From an uncultured Pelagibacteraceae bacterium (GTDB taxonomy: Bacteria > Pseudomonadota > Alphaproteobacteria > Pelagibacterales > Pelagibacteraceae), in assembly GCA_902526115.1 (NCBI GenBank), contig CABZJV010000006.1, positions 1-48,302 on the forward strand: 48,302 nucleotides of DNA. The letters are read 5' to 3'. Every line of letters begins with the position of its first letter. Within the stretch, counting starts at the first letter, position 1. A model generated the notes under the pieces. It saw nothing but the letters and a program-made list of their open reading frames with translations. It was not told the DNA's origin and made no database searches. The translations under genes and the position numbers were made by a program. Below, one piece after another: positions 19,245 through 27,068 of the stretch.

Positions 19245-20434
19245 CCTTTTACACTCCCTGCAGTAAGACCACTAACTAGATATTTCTCAAAATAAACAAA
19301 AATAAACAAAACAGGTAAAGTCACAATAACTGAACCAGCCATTAAATATTGTCTAGGCGTTTCTGCATCACCACTTAAATATTGTATGGCTCTTGAAAGA
19401 GTAAAAGAATTTGGGTTATCTAGAAACATTAAAGAAAATAAGAACTCATTCCAAGCTATCATAAAAACATATAAAGCCACAGAAGATATTGCAGGAATAC
19501 TTAATGGAATTATTATTTTAGTAATTATTCCAAACCAACTAAGCTTATCCAATATTGCTGCTTCCTCTAATTCTTTAGGGATGCTCTTAAAATATCCTTG
19601 TAGCATATAAATTGCTACCGGTAGAGTTGTGGCTGTATAAACAATTAACAAACCCTCTATAGAATTTCTAAGGCCTAATTGACTAAAAATAGTGTACAGA
19701 GGAATTACCAAGACAATTGCAGGAAACATATAAATTATCAATATTGATGTTGACATAAATGTTTTTCCAAAAAAATTTAATCGAGCAATTGCATATGCTG
19801 CTGGAATAGCAAAAATAAGAGTTATTATCACTGTGCCCACAGAGACAATAGTACTAGTTAAAATATATTGACCAAATTTATAAGATTTAAAAATTACAAA
19901 ATAAGATTTAAATAGATCTTTAAAATCCTGACCAAAATTTATACTGAAATCTAAAGGGTTAACTAATAAAGCTATTTGAGTTTTAAAACTTGTAATTAAC
20001 ATCATATAAAAAGGAAAAAGTATTACGAATGAAAAAAATAAAATACCAAACAATGTTAAAAAATCAAAAAAAATTACTTGAGTTGAGTGTTGTTCCTTTA
20101 AATCTTTAAAACTATATTTATTTATTTTATTAACAAAAAAATACAAAATTAGAAAAATTCCAATATTATACCACAGTGGTAATTTTTGAATAATATAACC
20201 ATCACATATTACAAAAATTAGAGAAAAAATAATTGATTTATAAAAAATTTTGATTTTGCTGCCTATTCTTAAATTAGCAAATGATATTAGGAGACCAAAA
20301 ATAAAAATTATTTGTAAATTAAAGTTTTGAATATTTAATCCCTGTAACGTTGCTAATATTTTCCATATAGAAACTATGAAAATCAAAAAAAAAGATGATA
20401 TCAAAGTAAATAAAATTGAATTTTTAGTTCTCAT
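19241..20434 (-). CDS. carbohydrate ABC transporter permease, MalG type, with N-terminal membrane extension
   Basis: One of two inner-membrane subunits of the importer. The C-terminal about 280 residues are a standard MalG-like domain: six membrane segments and the EAA loop, here ELEEAAILDKLSWFGIITKIIIPLSIP, which docks to the ATPase. The first about 115 residues add roughly four hydrophobic segments (e.g. ILFTLISSFFLIFIVSIW, IIFIFGLLISFA) not found in the basic family, making the chain 397 aa rather than about 280. It overlaps the MalF-type permease by 11 nt and the GH63 gene by 4 nt. Confidence 0.9.
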   Translation of the reverse strand: MRTKNSILFTLISSFFLIFIVSIWKILATLQGLNIQNFNLQIIFIFGLLISFANLRIGSKIKIFYKSIIFSLIFVICDGYIIQKLPLWYNIGIFLILYFFVNKINKYSFKDLKEQHSTQVIFFDFLTLFGILFFSFVILFPFYMMLITSFKTQIALLVNPLDFSINFGQDFKDLFKSYFVIFKSYKFGQYILTSTIVSVGTVIITLIFAIPAAYAIARLNFFGKTFMSTSILIIYMFPAIVLVIPLYTIFSQLGLRNSIEGLLIVYTATTLPVAIYMLQGYFKSIPKELEEAAILDKLSWFGIITKIIIPLSIPAISSVALYVFMIAWNEFLFSLMFLDNPNSFTLSRAIQYLSGDAETPRQYLMAGSVIVTLPVLFIFVYFEKYLVSGLTAGSVKG

Positions 20435-21683
20435 CCACTCTCTTTCCTAAAAGCTTAAAGTAAAAAAACATAAATAATAAAAGTAAAACGACTATTACTA
20501 TTGAAACAGCCGATCCCATTCCAATATCAGATATTGCAAAACCTTGTTGATAAACATTTATAGGTAAAGTTCTTGTACCTGAAGCACCACCTGTAAGTAA
20601 GAAAACATCTTCAAACTTATTAAAATTCCAAATAAATCTAATCATAAATAAAATCGATATAACTGCAGTAATTTGAGGGAGAGTTATATTAAAAAACTTC
20701 TGAAACGGGCTAGCTCCATCAACATCAGCTGCCTCATATAATTCTTTTGGAATAGCCTGAAGCCTTGCAAGAATAAATAAAAAAGCTAAAGGAAAATATC
20801 TCCAAATTTCAAACATAATTACTGTTGTAAGAGCTAGTCTTAATTTAAAATCAAACCCTAATATATTAATATCAATGTATTTTTGTCCGAGTAAATTTAT
20901 GGGAGTTTCAATAACTTGGTAGTTGATTAGCAAACTATTTAAAGTCCCGCTATTTGGATCCAATAGAAGTTCCCATGTATAAGCTAAAGCGACAACTGGA
21001 GCAACATAGGGAAAAAGTAAAACGCTTCGCATAAATGTTCTACCATAAAATTTTTGATTAACCATTTGCGCTGTTAAAATACCAAATATAATTGAGCCAA
21101 CTGTACCAAAAAATGTGTAGTAAAAAGTTGTGAGTAGTAGGTCTACAAATTCATTATCAAATAAAACTTTCTTGAAATTTTTTAAAGTAAAATTAGTGTT
21201 AAGTAATATATTATCTGATGTACCATTTAATTTAGGTTTTGTTGATTTGAGAACTTTTTTATCAATATTTGTACCATCATTCGTTCCAAATACTATTTGA
21301 AAATTTTCTCTATATTTTGCTGGCCAATTACCAAATTTACATTTTAAAGTATTTTTTTTGTAATCACAACGTGGGTCTAATTCTTCAATTTCAAAATTTT
21401 TTGGAAATTTATCTTGAAATGTAATATCTCTAATTTCTTGAAGTAAGGAGCTATTTCTTAATTTATATAAAATTTTTATTTTTGAGGGATCTTCAGATAT
21501 GGATTTGATAATCTTTTTGGCTCTTGGCTCAGGTATTCTTATATCTTTAAGCTTAACTTCTTTAAAACTTATCCAAACATTGGCAAAAATTGGAAATAAA
21601 ATTATTGCAAAAACTAAAGCAACTGCGGGTAAAGTTAAAATATATGCAGTTTTCTTTTCAGTATTTGCTAAAGTGTCTTTCAT
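20424..21683 (-). CDS. carbohydrate ABC transporter permease, MalF type, with periplasmic insertion
   Basis: A first hydrophobic segment (TAYILTLPAVALVFAIILFP) is followed by a hydrophilic stretch of about 125 residues (roughly 37-160, including DPRCDYKKNTLKCKFGNW with two Cys that could form a disulfide), then the usual membrane core. The core carries the EAA motif ELYEAADVDGASPFQKFFNITLPQI and a final segment. The total of 419 aa exceeds the about 290 aa of simple sugar permeases because of the insertion. The ATG comes directly after the U-tract of the hairpin at 21684-21720, with no visible Shine-Dalgarno between; no other Met start is close. Confidence 0.9.
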   Translation of the reverse strand: MKDTLANTEKKTAYILTLPAVALVFAIILFPIFANVWISFKEVKLKDIRIPEPRAKKIIKSISEDPSKIKILYKLRNSSLLQEIRDITFQDKFPKNFEIEELDPRCDYKKNTLKCKFGNWPAKYRENFQIVFGTNDGTNIDKKVLKSTKPKLNGTSDNILLNTNFTLKNFKKVLFDNEFVDLLLTTFYYTFFGTVGSIIFGILTAQMVNQKFYGRTFMRSVLLFPYVAPVVALAYTWELLLDPNSGTLNSLLINYQVIETPINLLGQKYIDINILGFDFKLRLALTTVIMFEIWRYFPLAFLFILARLQAIPKELYEAADVDGASPFQKFFNITLPQITAVISILFMIRFIWNFNKFEDVFLLTGGASGTRTLPINVYQQGFAISDIGMGSAVSIVIVVLLLLFMFFYFKLLGKRVDEN

Positions 21684-21720
21684 AAAAAAAAGCGGATAAG
21701 TAATCTTATCCGCTTTTTTA
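21684..21720 (-). terminator. strong symmetric hairpin between binding-protein and permease genes (terminator/attenuator)
   Basis: Ten-base arms AGCGGATAAG (21691-21700) and CTTATCCGCT (21705-21714) pair perfectly around TAAT, flanked by seven A and six T, so it works in either direction. Read on the minus strand it lies after the binding-protein stop and ends with a U-run touching the permease ATG. Such intra-operon hairpins usually lower expression of the membrane subunits relative to the abundant binding protein and stabilise its mRNA 3' end. Confidence 0.85.
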
Positions 21721-21734
21721 ATTAATTTAAATTA

Positions 21735-23063
21735 TTAGAAGCTAGCTAATCCAGCATTTATTTTATCAACAGCTTCATCAACAGAAATTTCATCATCGAT
21801 ATATTCTCTTGTGATTCTGTTTATGAATTGAGAATTAATAATTTTAGATGCTCTAGATAGCTCACCTTCTTTAACTCCCCATCTATTTGCAGTATCTAAA
21901 CCTGCAACAATGTTATTTATAACATCTGGGTCATAAAGATCTGACAAAGGAGCTTTTCTATCAACTCCAACTGGCAATTTACTCCAAGCTTTTGTAAATG
22001 CTTCAGGATCACTCGAATTTCCTCTTCTTACTGGAAATTTACCCTCTGGAGCAATAGATAAGGTACTTGTATAGCCTTCATCCATTGAGTACATGATAAA
22101 TTGCTTCGCTTCATCAGTATCAGCGTCAGCTGTTATACCAAAGTATCTAATATCTGCCCACGCAGCACCTTTCTTATTACTCGGACCACTAAAATTAGTT
22201 ATAAAACCAGTTTTAGAGGCTAATTCAGGTGATGTTGGATCACTATTTATTGTTGGCGGAGCAGAGTCTCTTAAACCTGCAAGCTCATCCATAATAAAGG
22301 GAGACCAAATAATCATTGGTGTCTTTCCAGCAAAATAAAGTGCTCTTGATTGTTTCCAATAAAGTTCACCAGGAGGACTTGCTTTTGCGATGACCTTATA
22401 AAACTCCAATGCTTCTTTTAATTTTTTACCTTGTTTCTTGATACCACCTTTTTTAACAATGTTTACTCCATTCGCTAAAAGAACATGTTCTAAAACTTGG
22501 CTCATAAAATTTTCATCAGTTTTAGTTGCAGCTACAAAACCAAATACGCCATTTACCTTTGATAATTTCTCAACAGCTTTGACAATGTTAGCATAACTTG
22601 TAGGTGGTTCTAAATCAGCGTTCTCGAAAAGATCTTTTCTGTAAACAACCATCTGTGTCCAACCATCAACTGGAACTGCAGCAATTTTTGATCCTGACTT
22701 AGCCATATTTAGAGCACCTGGAGCAAAAGTATTTTTACCAAGCGCTTTAACGACAGCGTTATTAGCATCAACATCTAATATACCTGCCTCTGCCCAAGGC
22801 AACACATATTGTAGAGTATGATAAATCACATCTGGCAAATCTCCTGCTGCTGCTGCAGCTGTTGCTCTAGTTCCCAACTCTTTTTCTTCAATTGGAATTA
22901 CATCTACTTTTATTCCTGTTTTAGCCTCAAAAGCTTTAGCCATTTCTTCTTGCTTAGCCATTCGAGCAGGTTGGACTTCTGTAGTCCAAAATTTAATATC
23001 TGCATAAACAATATTTGTAATGAACAATGAAATTATGCAAAATATTTTTATTATATTTTTCAT
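21735..23063 (-). CDS. extracellular solute-binding protein of sugar/glycoside ABC transporter (family 1)
   Basis: A 442-aa periplasmic protein. The first about 21 residues form a Sec signal peptide (Lys-rich start, hydrophobic core IFCIISLFITNIV, cleavage around YA-D). The mature start IKFWTTEV, followed by MAKAFEAKTGIKVDVIP and AAAAAGDLPDVIY, is typical of family 1 sugar-binding proteins. I choose the ATG at 23063, which is preceded by a strong AGGAGGAGAA site; a longer frame to 23117 reads through that site and is unlikely. Together with two permeases and the ATPase it completes an importer; the ligand is not derivable from sequence, though the operon's GH63 enzyme suggests a glycoside. 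Confidence 0.93.
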   Translation of the reverse strand: MKNIIKIFCIISLFITNIVYADIKFWTTEVQPARMAKQEEMAKAFEAKTGIKVDVIPIEEKELGTRATAAAAAGDLPDVIYHTLQYVLPWAEAGILDVDANNAVVKALGKNTFAPGALNMAKSGSKIAAVPVDGWTQMVVYRKDLFENADLEPPTSYANIVKAVEKLSKVNGVFGFVAATKTDENFMSQVLEHVLLANGVNIVKKGGIKKQGKKLKEALEFYKVIAKASPPGELYWKQSRALYFAGKTPMIIWSPFIMDELAGLRDSAPPTINSDPTSPELASKTGFITNFSGPSNKKGAAWADIRYFGITADADTDEAKQFIMYSMDEGYTSTLSIAPEGKFPVRRGNSSDPEAFTKAWSKLPVGVDRKAPLSDLYDPDVINNIVAGLDTANRWGVKEGELSRASKIINSQFINRITREYIDDEISVDEAVDKINAGLASF

Positions 23064-23208
23064 TTCTCCTCCTAGGATTTTTTTAAAAAAAATACTATAT
23101 TTGACAAGATGTCGCAAATATTTGATTACAAATAAATAGTAAAAAAATTATTTAATTTTTTTAGCTGTTTTATTTGAAAAAAATTGGTCTTAACAATTAA
23201 AAGTTGTA
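23064..23208 (-). promoter_or_regulatory. leader of the binding-protein gene with near-palindrome
   Basis: The 145-bp gap after the ATPase gene holds the strong AGGAGGAGAA ribosome site next to the ATG. An imperfect palindrome lies at 23099-23119 (ATTTG..GACA, TCT centre, TGTC..AAAT on the minus strand), overlapping a perfect CAAATATTTG (23115-23124). It is a plausible operator for a sugar-responsive regulator, but no promoter boxes are clear and no regulator gene is nearby. Confidence 0.35.
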
Positions 23209-24264
23209 TTACAATTTTACTCTTTTTCCATTTTTATCGAAAATATAAATATCCTTTAAATCAAAACCAATTTTATTTGAGACTTCTTCTTTACTTGAAA
23301 TTTTTGCACTTAGCTGGTCTGGTCCATTTTTAATATACGCTATTTTCTCATTACCGAGATTTTCAACTAACTCAACTTCAGGAATAAAAGTAAAATCACT
23401 TTCCTGACTAACCTTCAAATGTTCAGGCCTAATTCCAATATAGTGATTAGTTTTTTTAAATTTAATATTATTAAATTTAATCTCTAGACCTAAAAATTTA
23501 ATTGTAGATTCAGATATAATATTTTCCTCACTAATTTCTAATATATTCATTTTTGGTGTTCCGATAAACTGAGCTACAAAAACATTTGCAGGATTAGTAT
23601 AAATTTCTTCTGGAGTTCCAACTTGCTCGATATTTCCTTGATTAAGTATTACTATTCTGTCAGCTAAGGTCATTGCCTCAACTTGATCATGTGTAACATA
23701 AATCATATTAGTCTTAATTTGATTGTGTAACTTTGATATTTCTACTCTCATCTCTGATCTTAATGCTGCATCTAAATTAGACAAAGGTTCATCGAAAAGA
23801 AATATTTTTGGATTTCTGGTTATAGCTCTTCCAATCGCAACCCTTTGTCTTTGTCCTCCAGACAATTCTTTTGGTCTTCTATCTAAAAGTTCCTCTATTT
23901 TTAAAATTTTTGCTGCTTCGGTTACTTTAGACAGAATTTCTTCTTTGGGTCTTTTTTCTATTTTTAGCCCAAAAGACATGTTTTCAAAAACATTCATATG
24001 GGGGTATAGAGCATAGGATTGAAATACCATTGCGGTTTGACGTTTTGAGGGATGAAGTTCATTTATTTTTATATCGTTAATAAAAATTTCTCCATCATCA
24101 ATTTTTTCAAGTCCTGCAATCATTCTTAATAACGTTGATTTCCCACACCCTGATGGTCCTACTAAAACAAGAAATTCATCCTCATTACCTTTTAAATTAA
24201 AATCTGTAATTATTTTATTTGAACCAAATGACTTGTGAATTCCTTTAAATTGTATGTTAGCCAC
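23209..24264 (-). CDS. sugar ABC transporter ATP-binding protein (UgpC/MsmK/MalK type)
   Basis: The cytoplasmic ATPase of the importer. Walker A GPSGCGKST is at residues 36-44, the Q-loop in MVFQSYALYPHM, the signature LSGGQRQ at 134-140, Walker B IFLFDEP at 154-160, then SNLDAALR and the switch His in YVTHDQVEAMTLADR. A C-terminal MalK-like OB/TOBE regulatory domain follows (IGIRPEHLKV). The length of 351 aa is normal. It lies upstream of the binding-protein gene on the same strand and serves the two permeases downstream. Confidence 0.95.
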   Translation of the reverse strand: MANIQFKGIHKSFGSNKIITDFNLKGNEDEFLVLVGPSGCGKSTLLRMIAGLEKIDDGEIFINDIKINELHPSKRQTAMVFQSYALYPHMNVFENMSFGLKIEKRPKEEILSKVTEAAKILKIEELLDRRPKELSGGQRQRVAIGRAITRNPKIFLFDEPLSNLDAALRSEMRVEISKLHNQIKTNMIYVTHDQVEAMTLADRIVILNQGNIEQVGTPEEIYTNPANVFVAQFIGTPKMNILEISEENIISESTIKFLGLEIKFNNIKFKKTNHYIGIRPEHLKVSQESDFTFIPEVELVENLGNEKIAYIKNGPDQLSAKISSKEEVSNKIGFDLKDIYIFDKNGKRVKL

Positions 24265-24382
24265 GTCTAATATCTAATTAATATTGAGTATAGAAAAACT
24301 TTATTAGTATTAGATAAAAATTTTTTAAATAGCTTTACAAAAATCATAATTATTAAATAATTAAAATTTTATTAAATTAAAA
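24265..24382. other. AT-rich gap between SQR-like gene and ATPase gene
   Basis: This 118-bp stretch is over 80% A+T. TCTAATA and TATTAGA occur as widely spaced inverted 7-mers. I see no convincing terminator, promoter or small ORF. Confidence 0.3.
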
Positions 24383-25624
24383 CTAATTTTCAATAGCTTT
24401 ATGGTTTGGTTTGCTCCATTCTTTTCCTTTAAACATTACATTCCATTGTAACCAAGGAAAAAGTTTTGATTTCATTTGCCAATATAAGGAACTCGGCTTA
24501 GTTGGATCAAAGGGCAGACTCGGAGTAACTTTTCCGCCATAACAAAACTCTGCTAACATTACTTTACCATAAGCAACTGTTAGTGGACAAGCACCATATC
24601 CGTCATAAAGTCTGTATGCTTGAGATGACTTTTTAATATCCTTTACTATGTTATGTGCAACTATTGGAGCTTGCTTTCTAACAGCTGCTCCTGTTTTTGC
24701 GTTAGGTGCATTCATTACATCACCTAAGCTATAAATATTTTCATATTTAGTATGTCTTAATGTTCCTTCTTTATGGTCAACATCTACCCATCCTCCAGCA
24801 TCAGCTAATGGACTATTTTTAATAAAGTCAGGAGATGTTTGCGGAGGTGTTACATGAATAAAATCAAATCTTTTGGTAACTTCTTTTGTATTGCCATCTT
24901 TATCCGATTGTTTGAAAACAGCTTCTTTAGCCTCTCCATTTACTGAAATTAAATTGTGTTGAAAGCTTCTTTTAATTCCATAAGAGTCACAAATTTCATT
25001 AAGGGGGCCTTGAAAATGAGGTACTCCAAAAATTACAGGTTTCGCACATAAAAATTCTAAATTACTATCTTTAAGAGCTCCTTTTTTTTTCAAATGATCA
25101 GCTGCTAAATATGCTATTTTTTGTGGAGCTCCTGCACATTTAATTGGCATAGGTGGTTCAGTAAATAATAAATTACCACCACTTAAATTCTTTAAAGATT
25201 CCCATGTATATACTGCCATATCTGCACTATAATTTGTGCAAACATTATTCTTTCCTAACGATTCTTTTAATCCTTCAACACCATCAAAGTTGAGTTTAAG
25301 ACCAGGGCAAACTACTAAATAATCATATGAATATTCACCACTTGATGTTTTTACAGAATTTGATTCAGGTTTAAAACTTTCAGCATATTCTTTTATCCAA
25401 TTTACGAAACTTGGCATTACAGAAGACATTGGTTTAATTGTACTATCAACATCGTAGGCACCCGCACCAACTAAGGTCCAAGCAGCTTGATATAAAGATT
25501 TTTCTGAAGGTTCAATAATAGAAATTGTTAAGTCAGATTTTAAACTTTTTAGTCTTGTAGCAACTGATATACCAGCGCATCCGCCACCGATTATCAAAAT
25601 ATTTGAGTGATTTGAGTTATTCAT
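24383..25624 (-). CDS. sulfide:quinone oxidoreductase-like FAD flavoprotein
   Basis: A 413-aa member of the FAD/NAD(P)-disulfide reductase fold. It opens with an FAD Rossmann motif (ILIIGGGCAGISVATRL), has YDYLVVCPGLKLNFDG, a second dinucleotide-like segment and the C-terminal FAD block YSLGDVMNAPNAKTGAAVRKQAPIVAHNI. VAYGKVMLAEF and the late LYWQMKSKLFPWLQWN are found in SQR-like proteins, especially the mitochondrial-like type. It would oxidise sulfide to sulfane sulfur with electrons to quinone; a related NADH- or ferredoxin-linked role cannot be excluded. It is transcribed away from the peroxiredoxin gene, with an inverted repeat between. Confidence 0.82.
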   Translation of the reverse strand: MNNSNHSNILIIGGGCAGISVATRLKSLKSDLTISIIEPSEKSLYQAAWTLVGAGAYDVDSTIKPMSSVMPSFVNWIKEYAESFKPESNSVKTSSGEYSYDYLVVCPGLKLNFDGVEGLKESLGKNNVCTNYSADMAVYTWESLKNLSGGNLLFTEPPMPIKCAGAPQKIAYLAADHLKKKGALKDSNLEFLCAKPVIFGVPHFQGPLNEICDSYGIKRSFQHNLISVNGEAKEAVFKQSDKDGNTKEVTKRFDFIHVTPPQTSPDFIKNSPLADAGGWVDVDHKEGTLRHTKYENIYSLGDVMNAPNAKTGAAVRKQAPIVAHNIVKDIKKSSQAYRLYDGYGACPLTVAYGKVMLAEFCYGGKVTPSLPFDPTKPSSLYWQMKSKLFPWLQWNVMFKGKEWSKPNHKAIEN

Positions 25625-25649
25625 ATTAAAAAACTAACACTATTAAACA

Positions 25650-25671
25650 TTATAAGATACACGTCTTATAA
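25650..25671. promoter_or_regulatory. perfect inverted repeat in the SQR/peroxiredoxin divergent region
   Basis: TTATAAGA (25650-25657) and TCTTATAA (25664-25671) are exact reverse complements around six bases. The site lies 26 bp before the SQR-like start and upstream of the peroxiredoxin promoter, so one dimeric regulator could act on both genes. No regulator is identified. Confidence 0.45.
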
Positions 25672-25696
25672 GTTGTTTTCTTAATTTTAAATAACG

Positions 25697-25745
25697 TTGA
25701 TAAACCTCATCAATAACTTATAATGGTTCTAAACAATTAAAGGAG
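25697..25745 (+). promoter_or_regulatory. promoter and ribosome site of the peroxiredoxin gene
   Basis: TTGATA (25697-25702), a 16-bp spacer and a consensus TATAAT (25719-25724) form a good sigma70 promoter. AGGAG (25741-25745) is an unusually strong Shine-Dalgarno 8 nt before the ATG. The combination predicts high expression. Confidence 0.7.
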
Positions 25746-25753
25746 AGTTAAGC

Positions 25754-26413
25754 ATGTTAAAAATAAATAGTATGTGCCCTGATTTTCAATGTAAAACAAC
25801 AGAAGGAGATATTTCTTTTCACGAATGGCTAGGTGACAGTTGGGGAGTTATATTTTCACATCCAAAAGATTTTACACCAGTATGCACAACAGAACTTGGA
25901 GCTTTAGGGTTGATGAAAGCTGATTTTGATAAGAGAAACGTCAAAGTTATAGGTTTAAGTGTTGATGGAGTAGAAGATCATAAAAAGTGGCTAGAAGATA
26001 TTAAAGATGTATCTGGCAGTAAACCTGATTATCCAATTATCGCTGACGAAGATTTAAAAGTTGCAAAATTATTTAATATGTTAGAAGGCGACGCAGGAAC
26101 TACATCAATGGGAAGAACTGCAGTTGATAATGAAACTGTTAGAACTATTTTTGTTATTAGACCTGATAAAAGAATTGGTCTTTACTTAACTTATCCAATG
26201 GCAACAGGAAGAAATTTTTCAGAAATTTTAAGAGCAATAGACTCTATGCAACTTACAGCGAAGCACAAGGTTGCAACCCCTGCCAATTGGAAAAAAGGTG
26301 AAGATGTCGTTATTTTGCCAGCTATAAAAGATGAAGAAGCAAAAAAAATATATCCTGATGGATGGGAAACTGTGAAACCTTATCTAAGAAAGGTTCCAGA
26401 TCCGTCTAAATAA
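25754..26413 (+). CDS. peroxiredoxin, 1-Cys (Prx6-like)
   Basis: It reduces hydrogen peroxide and organic hydroperoxides. The peroxidatic motif FTPVCTTELG holds Cys44, and Pro/Thr/Arg of the active site are present. The C-terminal half (LYLTYPMATGRNFSEILRAIDSMQLT, TPANWKKGEDVVI) is the Prx6-type dimer region; the length of 219 aa fits. No typical resolving Cys is obvious. A strong promoter and ribosome site precede it, and the methyltransferase gene follows after one base. Confidence 0.95.
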   Translation: MLKINSMCPDFQCKTTEGDISFHEWLGDSWGVIFSHPKDFTPVCTTELGALGLMKADFDKRNVKVIGLSVDGVEDHKKWLEDIKDVSGSKPDYPIIADEDLKVAKLFNMLEGDAGTTSMGRTAVDNETVRTIFVIRPDKRIGLYLTYPMATGRNFSEILRAIDSMQLTAKHKVATPANWKKGEDVVILPAIKDEEAKKIYPDGWETVKPYLRKVPDPSK

Positions 26414-26414
26414 A

Positions 26415-27068
26415 TTGGATAAAGATATTTTAAACCAACAATCTCAGCATTGGGAAACTAATTTCTCAAATAAGCCTGAGATGTTTGGTTTAGAACCAAG
26501 CTACCCAGCAAAAAAAGCACTAGATATTTTTAAAGAAAATAAATTATCAAATGTTATCGAGTTAGGTGCGGGTTTAGGAAGAGATAGTATTTACCTAGGA
26601 AAAAATTCAATAAACTTAACAGCTTTAGACTACAGTGAAAATGGCCTTAAAATTCTTGATCAGAAAATAAAAAATGAAAATTTATCTTCATCAATTTCAA
26701 CATTAAAATTTGATATAAGAGATAATTTACCTTTTGAAAATAATTCCATTGATGCATGCTATTCTCACATGCTTTATTGTATGGCATTTACATTTGATGA
26801 ACTAATTAAGCTTAACAACGAAATCAAAAGAGTTTTAAAACCTGGTGGACTGAATATTTATACAGCAAGAAATACTGAAGATGGAGATTATAAAAAAGGA
26901 ACTCATAGAGGTGAAGATCTTTATGAAATAGATGGTTTTATAATTCATTTTTTTTCCAAAAAAACAATTCACAATTTAATGAAGGGATACACAAATTTAT
27001 CAATTGAATATTTTGAGGAAGGATCATTTCCTAGAAAACTATTTTTTGTTTGTAATAAAAAAAATTGA
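26415..27068 (+). CDS. class I SAM-dependent methyltransferase
   Basis: A 217-aa Rossmann-type methyltransferase. VIELGAGLGRDSIYLGKN is motif I (SAM binding), LTALDYSENGL is motif II, FENNSIDACYSHM is the motif III/post-I Asp region and EIKRVLKPGGLNIYTARN is the usual 'LKPGG' strand. The substrate is unknown; the fold resembles TehB-like and small-metabolite methyltransferases. The start is a TTG one base after the peroxiredoxin stop; no ATG or GTG lies upstream in frame within this gap. Its stop meets the convergent gpgS stop with no gap. Confidence 0.82.
   Translation: MDKDILNQQSQHWETNFSNKPEMFGLEPSYPAKKALDIFKENKLSNVIELGAGLGRDSIYLGKNSINLTALDYSENGLKILDQKIKNENLSSSISTLKFDIRDNLPFENNSIDACYSHMLYCMAFTFDELIKLNNEIKRVLKPGGLNIYTARNTEDGDYKKGTHRGEDLYEIDGFIIHFFSKKTIHNLMKGYTNLSIEYFEEGSFPRKLFFVCNKKN

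Noticed and set aside
23064-23117. Longer start for the solute-binding protein at 23117
   Set aside because: It would place the strong AGGAGGAGAA ribosome site inside the coding region and put an extra 18 residues ahead of a perfectly normal signal peptide.
24265-24382. Riboswitch or regulatory RNA upstream of the ABC ATPase gene
   Set aside because: The gap is nearly pure A/T with no GC-rich stems or recognisable glycine, SAM or other riboswitch core.
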